From NCBI RefSeq assembly GCF_008119665.1, contig NZ_CP043046.1:186001-250000 (forward strand): a stretch of DNA of 64,000 nucleotides, written 5' to 3'. Every line of letters starts with the position of its first letter. Position 1 is the stretch's first letter. Source of the stretch: Pigmentiphaga aceris. Lineage in GTDB: Bacteria > Pseudomonadota > Gammaproteobacteria > Burkholderiales > Burkholderiaceae_B. Positions 56,088-64,000 of the stretch are shown one piece after another. Below the pieces are notes generated by a model. That model was not told where the DNA came from. It worked only from the letters and a program-made list of their open reading frames with translations, and ran no database searches. The translations under genes were made by a program, and so were the position numbers.

Positions 56088-58703
56088 TGTCACGTCTGGG
56101 CCGGGCAATGCCGGGACGGTGGTGTCGGCACACTGCGTCACGTGGTTCGCCAGCCAGCGTTCCAGGTCGGCGGCTGGCATGGGCTTGGCAAACAGATAGC
56201 CTTGGGCAATCTGGCAACCGTGTTCGGCCAGGAAGCGGAACTGTGCTTCGGTTTCCACGCCCTCGGCCACCACGTCCATGCCCAGGCTTTCGCCAATGCG
56301 CAGCACTGAGGTCGTCAGTGCGCGGGCCGCGTCGCTGTGTTCCAGATCGTGCACAAAACTCTTGTCGAGCTTGAGTTCGCAGATCGGCAGACGATGCAGG
56401 TAGCTCAGGCTGGAATAACCCGTGCCGAAGTCATCGATCGACAGGCGCATGCCTCGGTTGTGCAGGGTGTCGATGCACGCAAGCGTGGCCGCATCGGCGT
56501 CCAGCATCACGCCTTCGGTCATCTCCAGCACCAGTTCGTCGGGCTGCAGTCCGTGGGTGGTCAGCAGAGAAGCCACGGTGGTCGGCAGTTCGGGATTGCG
56601 GAAGCTGATCGGCGACACGTTGACGGCAATCTTGGGTATGGCGATGCCGCGCTGACGCCAGTCGGCCAACTGACGGCAGGCGTGTTGCAAGACCCAGTCG
56701 CCCAACTGATCGATCAGCCCGCATTGTTCGGCCAGCAGCACAAAACGTGGCGGTGCAATATTGCCCAGCACAGGGTGCCACCAGCGCAGCAGTGCTTCCA
56801 CACCGGTGACCCGGCGGGTGGCGACGTCGATCTGCGGTTGGTAGTGCAGCGCCAGCCCATCGGTTTTCAACACCTCGCGCAGACCCGCTTCCAAAAGCAG
56901 GCGTTCGTGCGCGTGGCGGTTCAGTTCCGCACTGTAGAAGCAGAAGCCGTTGCGGGTATCGGGTTCGACCTGGCGCATGGCCATGTCGGCGTTGCGCAGC
57001 AATACCCCGATCGACATGCCGTCGTTGGGATACATCGCGATGCCGATGCGCACATCGATGGTCGCCACCAGTGCGCCCAGCTCGAAGGGGCGGCGGCAGG
57101 CTTGCTGTATCTGTTCGGCCATGCCTGCTGCCTGGGTTGCATCGACGGGCAACAGCATCACAAAGTCGGCCCCGGTCAGCCGCACCAGGCTGCCGCCTTG
57201 GCCGGTCATGGGGGCCAGGCGTCGTGCCAAGGCGCGCAACAAGGCGTCGCCGGTCGGATAGCCGTGGAAATCGTTGATGCGCTTGAAGCGATCGACGTTG
57301 ATGAACAGAATCGCAAGCGAGGTGCCGCGTCGCAGGGATTCAGTCAGCGCCTTGGCCGACAGCGACGCCAGTGCGGTGCCGTTGGCCAGGCCGGTCAGGG
57401 TGTCGCGTGATGCCAGATCGCGGATGAAATTCCGGCTTTCCTCACGTTCCAGCAGCATGCCGCAGAGGTCCACACAGGTCTCCACCAGCCGTTGGTGGAA
57501 GGGCGTGGGCGCAGTCCTGGTCCGGTAATAGAACACAATGGCCCCGACCACATCGCCATCGCTTTTCTTCAGGGGCACTGCCCAGGACGACAGCAGGCCC
57601 AGGGGCGTGGAAATCTCGGCGCAGCGGCGCGAGCGGGGATCGGTGGCCATGTCCTCGATCCAGACCGCATGGCCTTCATTCATGGCCGCGCCAAAGCTGC
57701 CGGCGTCGGGGCCGACCATCATGCCGTCGATCTTGTGCGCCGCTTCGGCGGGCAGGCTGGGTGCCGCCAGCGGGTGGATGCGCTTCATGCTGTCCACCGC
57801 GAAGATGGCCGCCACCACGTCGGGTGCCAGGCGCTCGACCTCGCGACAGATCAGTGACATGACATCGATCAGCGGGATTTCATGCGCAACGGCGGTCAGC
57901 GCCTTGTGCTGCAGCAGTTCGTAGATCTTGGTCTGGGTGATGTCGACCAGCGTGCCCAGGTAGTTGATCAGGCGGCCTTCGTCGTCATAGACCGGGCTGA
58001 TCTGCACGGACACCCAGACAGGTTTCCCGGCCTTGCTGTAGACCAGTACGTCGATCTGCTGTCGTTTTCGGACGTCGGCGGGGGGGAGCGCGATCATCTC
58101 GCGGATTTTTGCGATCGCCTTCGGGTCGGTGTTCGGGCCGGTGATGACCTGGCTCGCGATCTTGCCTTCCAGGTCGGGCAGGGTGTAACCCAGCAGACGG
58201 GTGACCCCGGCGTTGATGTAGCGCACCCGGGTGTCCGGGCCGGTGACGATGGTTGCGCTGTCGCTTTCGTTGACGGCAACCAGCACCTGGCGCAGCAGGA
58301 CTTCCTGCTCGCGCTGGTGGGTCACGTCTTTCAGGAATGCGGTGTAGAAGATGCGGCCGCCGCTGTCGATGCGGGAAAGCGACACGCTGACCCAGCGGCA
58401 TTCGCCATTGGCACGCTCGATCGACACATCGCGCGAGATACCGATGGCGCGATTGATGCCGGTCTTGCGGTTGTTCTCGATATGGTCGTCATGACCGAAT
58501 TGATGCATATGGGGGATCAGCAAGCTGACATGCTGACCCAGCACGGTGGCACGGGGCCTGCCCCATAGCGTTTCCGCTGCGGCATTGAACAAGGTGACGC
58601 AGTTGTGCTCGTCGATCACGACGACGGCATCAGCCGCTTGTTCCAAGGTCTGCGCGAGTATGTCGCTGGCAGCGTCGGCGCGTGGTTCGGTGCTCGTGTT
58701 CAT
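56076..58703 (-). CDS. PAS-PAS-GAF-GGDEF-EAL protein, predicted heme O2 sensor
   Basis: An 875-aa cyclic-di-GMP enzyme. PAS1 (about 18-128) has GHDDHIENN followed by GISRDV, aligning with the heme pocket of FixL and DosP: His71 matches the proximal heme ligand and Arg91 the O2-contacting FixL Arg. PAS2 is at about 138-258 and GAF at about 275-425. The GGDEF domain is degenerate (TGADF, 510-514), while EAL (636-638) and DDFGTGYSSL are intact. The prediction is an O2-regulated phosphodiesterase like E. coli DosP. There is no membrane segment. It diverges from a LysR gene. Confidence 0.9.
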   Translation of the reverse strand: MNTSTEPRADAASDILAQTLEQAADAVVVIDEHNCVTLFNAAAETLWGRPRATVLGQHVSLLIPHMHQFGHDDHIENNRKTGINRAIGISRDVSIERANGECRWVSVSLSRIDSGGRIFYTAFLKDVTHQREQEVLLRQVLVAVNESDSATIVTGPDTRVRYINAGVTRLLGYTLPDLEGKIASQVITGPNTDPKAIAKIREMIALPPADVRKRQQIDVLVYSKAGKPVWVSVQISPVYDDEGRLINYLGTLVDITQTKIYELLQHKALTAVAHEIPLIDVMSLICREVERLAPDVVAAIFAVDSMKRIHPLAAPSLPAEAAHKIDGMMVGPDAGSFGAAMNEGHAVWIEDMATDPRSRRCAEISTPLGLLSSWAVPLKKSDGDVVGAIVFYYRTRTAPTPFHQRLVETCVDLCGMLLEREESRNFIRDLASRDTLTGLANGTALASLSAKALTESLRRGTSLAILFINVDRFKRINDFHGYPTGDALLRALARRLAPMTGQGGSLVRLTGADFVMLLPVDATQAAGMAEQIQQACRRPFELGALVATIDVRIGIAMYPNDGMSIGVLLRNADMAMRQVEPDTRNGFCFYSAELNRHAHERLLLEAGLREVLKTDGLALHYQPQIDVATRRVTGVEALLRWWHPVLGNIAPPRFVLLAEQCGLIDQLGDWVLQHACRQLADWRQRGIAIPKIAVNVSPISFRNPELPTTVASLLTTHGLQPDELVLEMTEGVMLDADAATLACIDTLHNRGMRLSIDDFGTGYSSLSYLHRLPICELKLDKSFVHDLEHSDAARALTTSVLRIGESLGMDVVAEGVETEAQFRFLAEHGCQIAQGYLFAKPMPAADLERWLANHVTQCADTTVPALPGPDVTTAA

Positions 58704-58926
58704 CCTTTCAATTCCTGAACGCGCGACAGGTGGCCGATATCAGCCTTACCTACAGTAACGGTTCTTCGTTTCGTTTTTTTATGGCAATTATTGGCTTGCT
58801 GCGTTCCATTTATGGTGTGACAGCGGCATGGAAAGCCATGCTTTTGCGCGTCTGTTTGGGGTCTGGCAGCTGAAACCGGCTCGGTAAACTGCCCGTCCAA
58901 AGGCGTCCCGGCAGAAAAAACGGCCC

Positions 58927-59829
58927 ATGATCAAGCTTGATGACATTGCCATTTTTGTCCACGTGGTCCGCGCAGGCGGGCTCGCGGCTGCTGCACGCCG
59001 CCTTGGCATGCCTGCCAACACCATCAGCCGCCGTCTGCGTGAACTGGAAACGGCGGTGGGGACGCCCTTGCTGCTGCGCTCGTCGCGCTATCTGCATTGC
59101 ACGGCGGCAGGCGATGTCTTTTTTTCGCGCTGCCAGGACAGCGTCGATGTGCTCGAACTGGCTTCGCGCGACCTGCACTCGTCTGGTTGCCAGATTCGGG
59201 GCGAAGTCCGGGTGGCGATGTCATCGAGTTTTTCGGAGTTCGCGGGGCCGGGATTCTTCAACGATTTTCTGGATACCAACCCGCAGGTGCGGGTGCAGTT
59301 CATGATCATTGACCAGGAACCTCGCCTGGTCGACAACGGTATCGACCTTGCCTTGCGCCTGGGGCCCATCGACAAGCCCAGCAAGGTGGTCCGCAAGCTG
59401 GGCCGCGTAACCTTGGGGCTGTACGCAAGCGAGGCCTATATCGCGGCGTACGGCCAGCCGTGTCATATCAGTGACCTGCGTGCGCATCGGCATATTCGCT
59501 ACCTGGACCCGCGCCACAACGAAAACTGGGTGATCAAGGGGCCGGATGGCGAGCACCCATTGCGCATGGACGGCCAGTTTGCGTCGGATTCGACCATGGG
59601 CATGATCCACGCGGCGGAAGCCGGCCGCGGTATTGCACTGATCAGCACCCAGGCCATGCGCCACGGCCGTCATGCCCTGGTGCGGGTGCTGCCCGATTAC
59701 CACGTGGTGACCGACGGGTTCTATGCGGTGTACCCGGCCCACGGCACCTTGTCGGCAGCGGCCAGGGCGTTGCTGGATTTCGTGATTCAGGCGACGGCCC
59801 TGCTTGATCAGGCCGCGGGCGACGCCTGA
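58927..59829 (+). CDS. LysR-type transcriptional regulator (300 aa)
   Basis: The helix-turn-helix is at the very N-terminus (about 3-60, IKLDDIAIFVHVVRAGGLAAAARRLGMPANTISRRLRELE), followed by an effector domain of the DsdC/TrpI/CrgA-like LysR class (GEVRVAMSSSFSEF...DNGIDLALRLGPI). It diverges from the EAL gene across a 223-bp gap containing GCATGG-AAAG-CCATGC (58826-58841) followed by TTTT. The target genes are unknown. Confidence 0.9.
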   Translation: MIKLDDIAIFVHVVRAGGLAAAARRLGMPANTISRRLRELETAVGTPLLLRSSRYLHCTAAGDVFFSRCQDSVDVLELASRDLHSSGCQIRGEVRVAMSSSFSEFAGPGFFNDFLDTNPQVRVQFMIIDQEPRLVDNGIDLALRLGPIDKPSKVVRKLGRVTLGLYASEAYIAAYGQPCHISDLRAHRHIRYLDPRHNENWVIKGPDGEHPLRMDGQFASDSTMGMIHAAEAGRGIALISTQAMRHGRHALVRVLPDYHVVTDGFYAVYPAHGTLSAAARALLDFVIQATALLDQAAGDA

Positions 59830-59907
59830 CAGATGGGGCAGGGCGGTCGGCCGGGTTGACCAATCAAAACCGGGAAGGCTCATGTCCCCCGGTTCTAGAA
59901 CCTGCCT

Positions 59908-60510
59908 TCAGAACCCCGCGCCTGGCTGAGCCAGATAGACCACTTCTTCCGGCGTATTGGTACGACCAAGAATACGGTTGCGATGCGGAAAGCGGTCAAA
60001 CTGCTTGATGACGTCGCGGTGACGGTGCGCGTAATCCAGCAGCAAGGCCGCGTTCGGATCTGCGCTGGTCAAGGCCGTGAACAAGGCAACCGATCGATCC
60101 TGCAGATTCAGGTCTTCCGCATGCTCGAAAGGCAGGTAGAAGAACGCACGTTCAACCGGGCTAACAGCCAGATCGTGCCCGGCATCGACCGCCTGCTGCG
60201 CCGCTTTCAACGCCACCGCGTCGCCGCTGAAAGCCTGCGGTGTGTCGCGCCAGATGTTGCGTGTGAACTGGTCCAGCAACACGATGCGGGCCAGCGCGCC
60301 GCGTGGCTCGGCTTCCCAGTCTTGCAGTCCACCATCCACCGCCTGCTGAATCAGCCGCTCGAAACGCGTGCGAATCTCGGCATCGAACGCCGGGTCTTTG
60401 CGAAACCACACCTCCCGACTGGCCAGGTGGCCAGCATCACCGGCCGGCAGAAACCAGAAATCCAGAACGGCCTGCCAGGGCCGGATGTCCTGCGCCACAG
60501 ACGCCGACAC
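59908..60510 (-). CDS. DUF924 family protein (200 aa)
   Basis: The start WQAVLDFWFLPAGD and the central DWEAEPRGALARIVLLDQFTRNIWRDTPQAFSGDAVALKAA are hallmarks of DUF924. This family of cytoplasmic helical proteins has a TPR-like fold and unknown function. It is the last gene of a leftward trio, 3 bp after the unknown gene upstream. Length is normal. Confidence 0.88.
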   Translation of the reverse strand: MSASVAQDIRPWQAVLDFWFLPAGDAGHLASREVWFRKDPAFDAEIRTRFERLIQQAVDGGLQDWEAEPRGALARIVLLDQFTRNIWRDTPQAFSGDAVALKAAQQAVDAGHDLAVSPVERAFFYLPFEHAEDLNLQDRSVALFTALTSADPNAALLLDYAHRHRDVIKQFDRFPHRNRILGRTNTPEEVVYLAQPGAGF

Positions 60511-60513
60511 CGT

Positions 60514-60831
60514 TCAAAAGCCCACGGTCAACGAGTCGGTATCGATCGCAATGCGGCTGCGGTCCAGGGCGGCAGCGGACTGCGACGCCAGCGATTCCAA
60601 CAGATTGCGATTGGAATTCAGTCCCTCGTAACCCGCCGCGATGGCGATGGCGAGGATCTTGTCGATCAGCAGAACCTTGCCGCTGGGACGGATCGGTTCG
60701 CAACCCATCTTCTCGTAGGTTGCGTCCAGCCATTCGCGCGCACGCGAAGCGGATTGCGGGCTTTGGTCCACCTGGACCTGGAGTTCAATAGTCCGGCCCC
60801 GGCCGAAGTTGATCGACACGTCGCGTCGCAT
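60514..60831 (-). CDS. Conserved-looking hypothetical protein (105 aa)
   Basis: A soluble protein without a signal peptide or known motif. It begins with a beta-rich segment (VSINFGRGRTIELQVQVDQSP) and continues with amphipathic helices (ASRAREWLDATYEK, KILAIAIAAGYEGL). AGGA lies nine bases before the ATG. It fits tightly between DUF1840 and DUF924 genes, which supports it being real. The function is unknown. Confidence 0.6.
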   Translation of the reverse strand: MRRDVSINFGRGRTIELQVQVDQSPQSASRAREWLDATYEKMGCEPIRPSGKVLLIDKILAIAIAAGYEGLNSNRNLLESLASQSAAALDRSRIAIDTDSLTVGF

Positions 60832-60876
60832 AGATGGTGTTCCTATCGAAAAAAGTGAAGTCGCCGTGCAGGCGAC

Positions 60877-61197
60877 TTATTCCCAAGTGACATTCACGCC
60901 CTTCGCATTCGCGCGGCGCAGCAGGTCCAGCAGCGGAAAGGCACGTTGGCCCAGCCCGACATATTGGCGCGCCATGGCGGCCTCTTCGGGATCGTCTTCA
61001 TCGAACTTCGGGTCTTTGGTGACCGCCAGTGCGCGCTCGATGCCGGCAATCGCGGCCGGCAGTTGTTCAGGCGTGAAGACCCCGCGTTCAGGCAGGGTGT
61101 CGCCCAGCGCTTTGCCGGCGATTTCAAGAATAGGCTTGGCATGTTCGCCAAGCATGATGACTTCGCCTGCGGCCTTGGAGCGAAACGTGACGACCAT
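60877..61197 (-). CDS. DUF1840 family protein (106 aa)
   Basis: MVVTFRSKAAGEVIMLGEHAKPIL and the C-terminal FPLLDLLRRANAKGVNVTWE match DUF1840, a small proteobacterial family of unknown function. The ATG at 61197 has GAGAG upstream; an in-frame extension to 61275 is rejected because the family starts at MVVTF. First gene of the leftward trio with an unknown protein and DUF924. Confidence 0.85.
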   Translation of the reverse strand: MVVTFRSKAAGEVIMLGEHAKPILEIAGKALGDTLPERGVFTPEQLPAAIAGIERALAVTKDPKFDEDDPEEAAMARQYVGLGQRAFPLLDLLRRANAKGVNVTWE

Positions 61198-61363
61198 GGT
61201 GGACTCTCGGTTGGTAAGCAATGCGGGCATGCCTGCAAGCTTCAGGCCTGGGCAGGTTCCCGGCTTTGCGTGCACGCATTATCCGCCCGTTTTTGTACGC
61301 GCGTCATCCGCGTATTTGGGGTGTCGTCCATGCGGGGAACTGCGTGGGACATTCACTTGCCGA

Positions 61364-61378
61364 TGCTGCGACGCAGCA
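61364..61378. promoter_or_regulatory. 15-bp palindrome before the RHS gene
   Basis: TGCTGCG-A-CGCAGCA is perfectly symmetric and lies 67 bp upstream of the RHS gene start, in the 248-bp gap between divergent genes. It is a possible operator; no regulator is indicated. Confidence 0.3.
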
Positions 61379-61445
61379 CATGCCAATCATGGATGCTGCC
61401 GGCTGGGCATGGTCACCGGGGCCATGCGGGCGCAGGAACAGGGCA

Positions 61446-64000
61446 ATGGCGAGCACTCCCCACATCTCCACTCAACGGTGCACAAGGCGCGCCGCGCTTG
61501 CTGCTGGCCTGGCGTTGATGCTCGTCACCGTGCACGTTTTGGGCTGGGCGGCCGGTGCTGCGGCGCAATGCGGACCGTCGTTGCTGGGCGCGCCTTGCGC
61601 GGCCGACGGGGTGGCAACGCAAGCCGAAGCGGGCGCATCCAGCAGCCTGGCCGTGGGTAACCCGGTCAACCTGGCGACTGGCAACAAATATCAACGCGAA
61701 ACAGATATGGCGGCTGCGCCCGGTGCCTTGGGCATCGAGCTGATCCGGCATTACAACGCCCGCGACATGCGTACCGAGGCACTCGGACGCAACTGGGTAT
61801 GGTCCTATGACACGCGCCTGTTCCGGGTGGGCGACACCGTGCAGATCGTGCAGGCAGACGGCAGTCGTGTGGATTTTTCACGTGTCCCGGGTGCCAGCAC
61901 CTGCTTGCCCTCCGATCCCGCATTGGGGGTCTTGCATGTGCAAACGGGCGTGCGCGGCGAGACCATGTCCTGGCAGTGGCGAGACGGGCGTGTGCTGAAC
62001 TTTGACGAAGACGGCTTTCTGGTTGGCATCTCGATTGCCAGCGGTCAACGCGTGTCGATCCGGCGTGCACGCGACATGGGACGACACCGTGGTGCCTTGC
62101 TTGAAGTGGCTGATCCGCAAGGCAGGCAGTTGGCGTTTCGGTATGGCGCAGCCGAACCAGATGGCTGGCGACCGCTGCAAGGCGTGGACACGCCGGGCGG
62201 GCGTTTCACTTATGCACAGGACGCCGAGCGCCGCTTATCCACTGCCATCCGCCCCGATGGCGATGCGCGCGACTACTTATACGAATCCGGTTCGGCAGCA
62301 TGGCTGACCGGCATCGTGGCGCGCCCGCTCGGGCAAGCGCCACAACGTGTGCGCAGCTGGATGTATGACACCCGCGGCCGGGTAGTGACCGCCGTGCAGG
62401 GCGCGCCAGATGCACAGACCGGGCGGCAGCAGATCGACTATGCCGATGGGCAGACCACGGTGCGCGACGAGGCCGGCGCGGTGACACGTTTGCTGCATCG
62501 TCAGGCGGGTGCGCGCACCGTGCTTACGTCAGTAGAAGGCGCGGGCTGCGAAGGCTGCGCACCGATTGACAACAGCCGTCGTTACGATGCGCTGGGGCGG
62601 CTGACGCAAGCCGAAGGCATTGGTGTCACGCGCGATGTGCTCGGTCGGGTGATGAGCCTGCGCGATGCCGGTGGCGCAACGCAGATTGCCTGGCTGGGCG
62701 ACAGCAGTTTGCCCACGCAGGTCGATGCGCCCAGCAGGGTGGGTGGGCAGCGGCATACGCGACATATCGACTGGTTGTCCTTCACCGATCCCGCCACGGG
62801 GGTGTGGCGCGCCGTGCCCAAACGTATCTCGGAAGCAGGGTGGCGGCCGGGTGCCGATGGTCCGCAAGCCATCACGCGGGCGTGGGTGCTGAACTGGAAG
62901 ATCGAGCGTGGCGTGGCGACGTTGTCGGATGTGGTGCCGGAGCAGTCCGCGTTGCATGAGGGCAGCGGGATGCGCGCGGTGCAAGCGGCAGCATCGAATC
63001 GGTCTTTGCAATCAACCCAATCAACTCCGTTAACACTGTTAACTCAATCGGAACCTGCGCAAGGTGCTCGGAAAGCTGGCGCAGCCCGTCAACTGCAACC
63101 GACAAAGCCAGCCGACGCCGATGCCAAACTAACGCCCATTACCGGCTGGCCAGACCTGCGCTGGCGGCGCGATGACTTCGGCCTGCCGGTACGGGCAGAA
63201 GGCAAGGGCGGCAAGCCGGTGGCAGGGACCGAAACACGCGACTACGATGCCGCCGGTCGTCTGGTGCTGCGCCTGTTCTCGGACGGCACCCGCTGGACCT
63301 ACGACTACAACACGAGCGGGCAGTTGCAGACCCATCGGGCAACACGCGCGGGTGAATCTGTCGAGACGAAATTGCGTTGGAAACAGGACTTGCCGATCCG
63401 CATCGATCACCCGGTCGAGTCCGAACGCCGGGGCTATGGACCGGATGGCCGCATGGCATGGCGCGAGGTCTTCAGGCCCGTTGCTTCGGTGGCGGGTGTC
63501 AATGATGCGGCCGTGCGTTATGCCGAGTCATTCGCCTGGGATGCGCAAGGACGCATGGTGCGGCATGACCTGCCCGAAGGCGGCAGCCTGTTCTATGCGT
63601 GGTCCGACCAGGGCGTAACCGACATTCGTTATGCGCCGCGCGATGGAGACACCGTACTGGTGTTTCAGCAGTCGCCTGGCTTGAATGGTATTTCTCGGCG
63701 TTGGTTCAACGGAGTGAGCAGCGTGTCGCAAGCTGGGCGGAGGCTGCATTACCAGGGCAAAGACGGGGTCTTGTTAGGGCTGGCTCGGCAGATGGGTGCG
63801 GAGACAACATGGCAGCCGAGCTCACAGAAAAGTGGCGCGATGTCTGGGCAGAAAAATGGCCAGACAAGAGATCAAGTCAGCAGTCAGACGAACCGTCAGA
63901 ACCATGATCGAACAGACGCTCAAGAACGGGTCGCGGCCGAAGTGGTGTATCGCCCGAGCCTGAAGACACCTGGCGCGGATCAGGCCGCCTCGTCATCCGG
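61446..64000 (+). CDS. Exported RHS/YD-repeat protein, 3' end outside the window
   Basis: The frame is open for 851 codons to the last base, so only the N-terminal part is seen. A signal peptide with a long hydrophobic core (about 16-40, ending AAA-Q) suggests Sec export. A DUF6531-type start (VGNPVNLATGNKYQRETD, about 66-83, then LIRHYNARD and GRNWVWSYD) opens the RHS cage. YD-repeat units appear as YDALGRLTQAEG (about 380), YDAAGRLVLRLFSDGTRWTYDYN (about 600) and WDAQGRMVRHDLPEGG. RHS proteins usually carry a variable C-terminal toxin tip plus an immunity gene; both would lie beyond the window. GGAACAGGG precedes the ATG. Confidence 0.85.
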   Translation, partial: MASTPHISTQRCTRRAALAAGLALMLVTVHVLGWAAGAAAQCGPSLLGAPCAADGVATQAEAGASSSLAVGNPVNLATGNKYQRETDMAAAPGALGIELIRHYNARDMRTEALGRNWVWSYDTRLFRVGDTVQIVQADGSRVDFSRVPGASTCLPSDPALGVLHVQTGVRGETMSWQWRDGRVLNFDEDGFLVGISIASGQRVSIRRARDMGRHRGALLEVADPQGRQLAFRYGAAEPDGWRPLQGVDTPGGRFTYAQDAERRLSTAIRPDGDARDYLYESGSAAWLTGIVARPLGQAPQRVRSWMYDTRGRVVTAVQGAPDAQTGRQQIDYADGQTTVRDEAGAVTRLLHRQAGARTVLTSVEGAGCEGCAPIDNSRRYDALGRLTQAEGIGVTRDVLGRVMSLRDAGGATQIAWLGDSSLPTQVDAPSRVGGQRHTRHIDWLSFTDPATGVWRAVPKRISEAGWRPGADGPQAITRAWVLNWKIERGVATLSDVVPEQSALHEGSGMRAVQAAASNRSLQSTQSTPLTLLTQSEPAQGARKAGAARQLQPTKPADADAKLTPITGWPDLRWRRDDFGLPVRAEGKGGKPVAGTETRDYDAAGRLVLRLFSDGTRWTYDYNTSGQLQTHRATRAGESVETKLRWKQDLPIRIDHPVESERRGYGPDGRMAWREVFRPVASVAGVNDAAVRYAESFAWDAQGRMVRHDLPEGGSLFYAWSDQGVTDIRYAPRDGDTVLVFQQSPGLNGISRRWFNGVSSVSQAGRRLHYQGKDGVLLGLARQMGAETTWQPSSQKSGAMSGQKNGQTRDQVSSQTNRQNHDRTDAQERVAAEVVYRPSLKTPGADQAASSS

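Overview
The window looks like a chromosomal segment of a GC-rich betaproteobacterium of the Burkholderiales, most likely the Alcaligenaceae (Bordetella / Achromobacter / Pigmentiphaga relatives). The basis is the gene order topB-smg-dprA facing def-fmt-rsmB-DUF4390-ntrY-ntrX-trkA-trkH, the Burkholderiales-type small proteins DUF3717, DUF3567 and DUF1840, a KdoO-type Kdo hydroxylase, and the density of LysR regulators and ABC transporters. The genus is an inference; no rRNA or tRNA gene is present to settle it.

Left part (1-25 kb), mostly housekeeping. A Nudix hydrolase cut by the window edge, DUF3717 and a glycine-zipper membrane protein come first. Then a leftward block holds a SET-domain protein, topoisomerase III with a histone-H1-like Lys/Ala tail, Smg and DprA. 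Divergently, a rightward run of overlapping or tightly spaced genes makes peptide deformylase, Met-tRNA formyltransferase, RsmB, a DUF4390 protein, an NtrY-like kinase, an NtrX-like regulator lacking the AAA+ domain, and the TrkA/TrkH potassium system. A P-loop-less CobW-like fragment, DUF3567, a YbdK-type carboxylate-amine ligase, KdoO and cobalamin-dependent methionine synthase (metH) follow.

Middle part (25-43 kb), accessory. It contains a PIN toxin / antitoxin pair with an operator embedded in its promoter, then an XRE-cupin regulator with an amino-acid-type ABC transporter and a PuuB/DadA-like FAD oxidase. The regulator is flanked by two sites built from the same half-site. Next is a FecI-FecR-TonB receptor system whose receptor carries one in-frame stop. 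It is followed by nitronate monooxygenase / LysR / MFS, then LysR / iron alcohol dehydrogenase / orphan periplasmic binding protein, and finally a gene-free 1.2 kb with a pair of divergent ~385-bp inverted repeats.

Right part (43.7-64 kb). leuA is preceded by a candidate leucine leader peptide using rare CTA codons and by overlapping hairpins, which suggests transcription attenuation. Then come an IroE/Fes-like esterase, and a LysR gene followed by a dipeptide-type ABC operon with an N-formylglutamate-amidohydrolase-like enzyme and an M20 amidohydrolase just downstream. A PAS-PAS-GAF-GGDEF-EAL protein has a FixL/DosP-type heme pocket. A LysR regulator and a leftward trio (DUF1840, an unknown, DUF924) follow. 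The window ends inside an exported RHS/YD-repeat protein whose frame stays open to the last base.

Best leads: the leuA leader and attenuator, the shared GCTTGTG/CACAAGC operators around the XRE-cupin gene, the inverted-repeat element at 42.6-43.6 kb, the predicted O2-sensing phosphodiesterase, and the RHS protein running off the end. No CRISPR array, insertion sequence, prophage, tRNA or rRNA gene was found.
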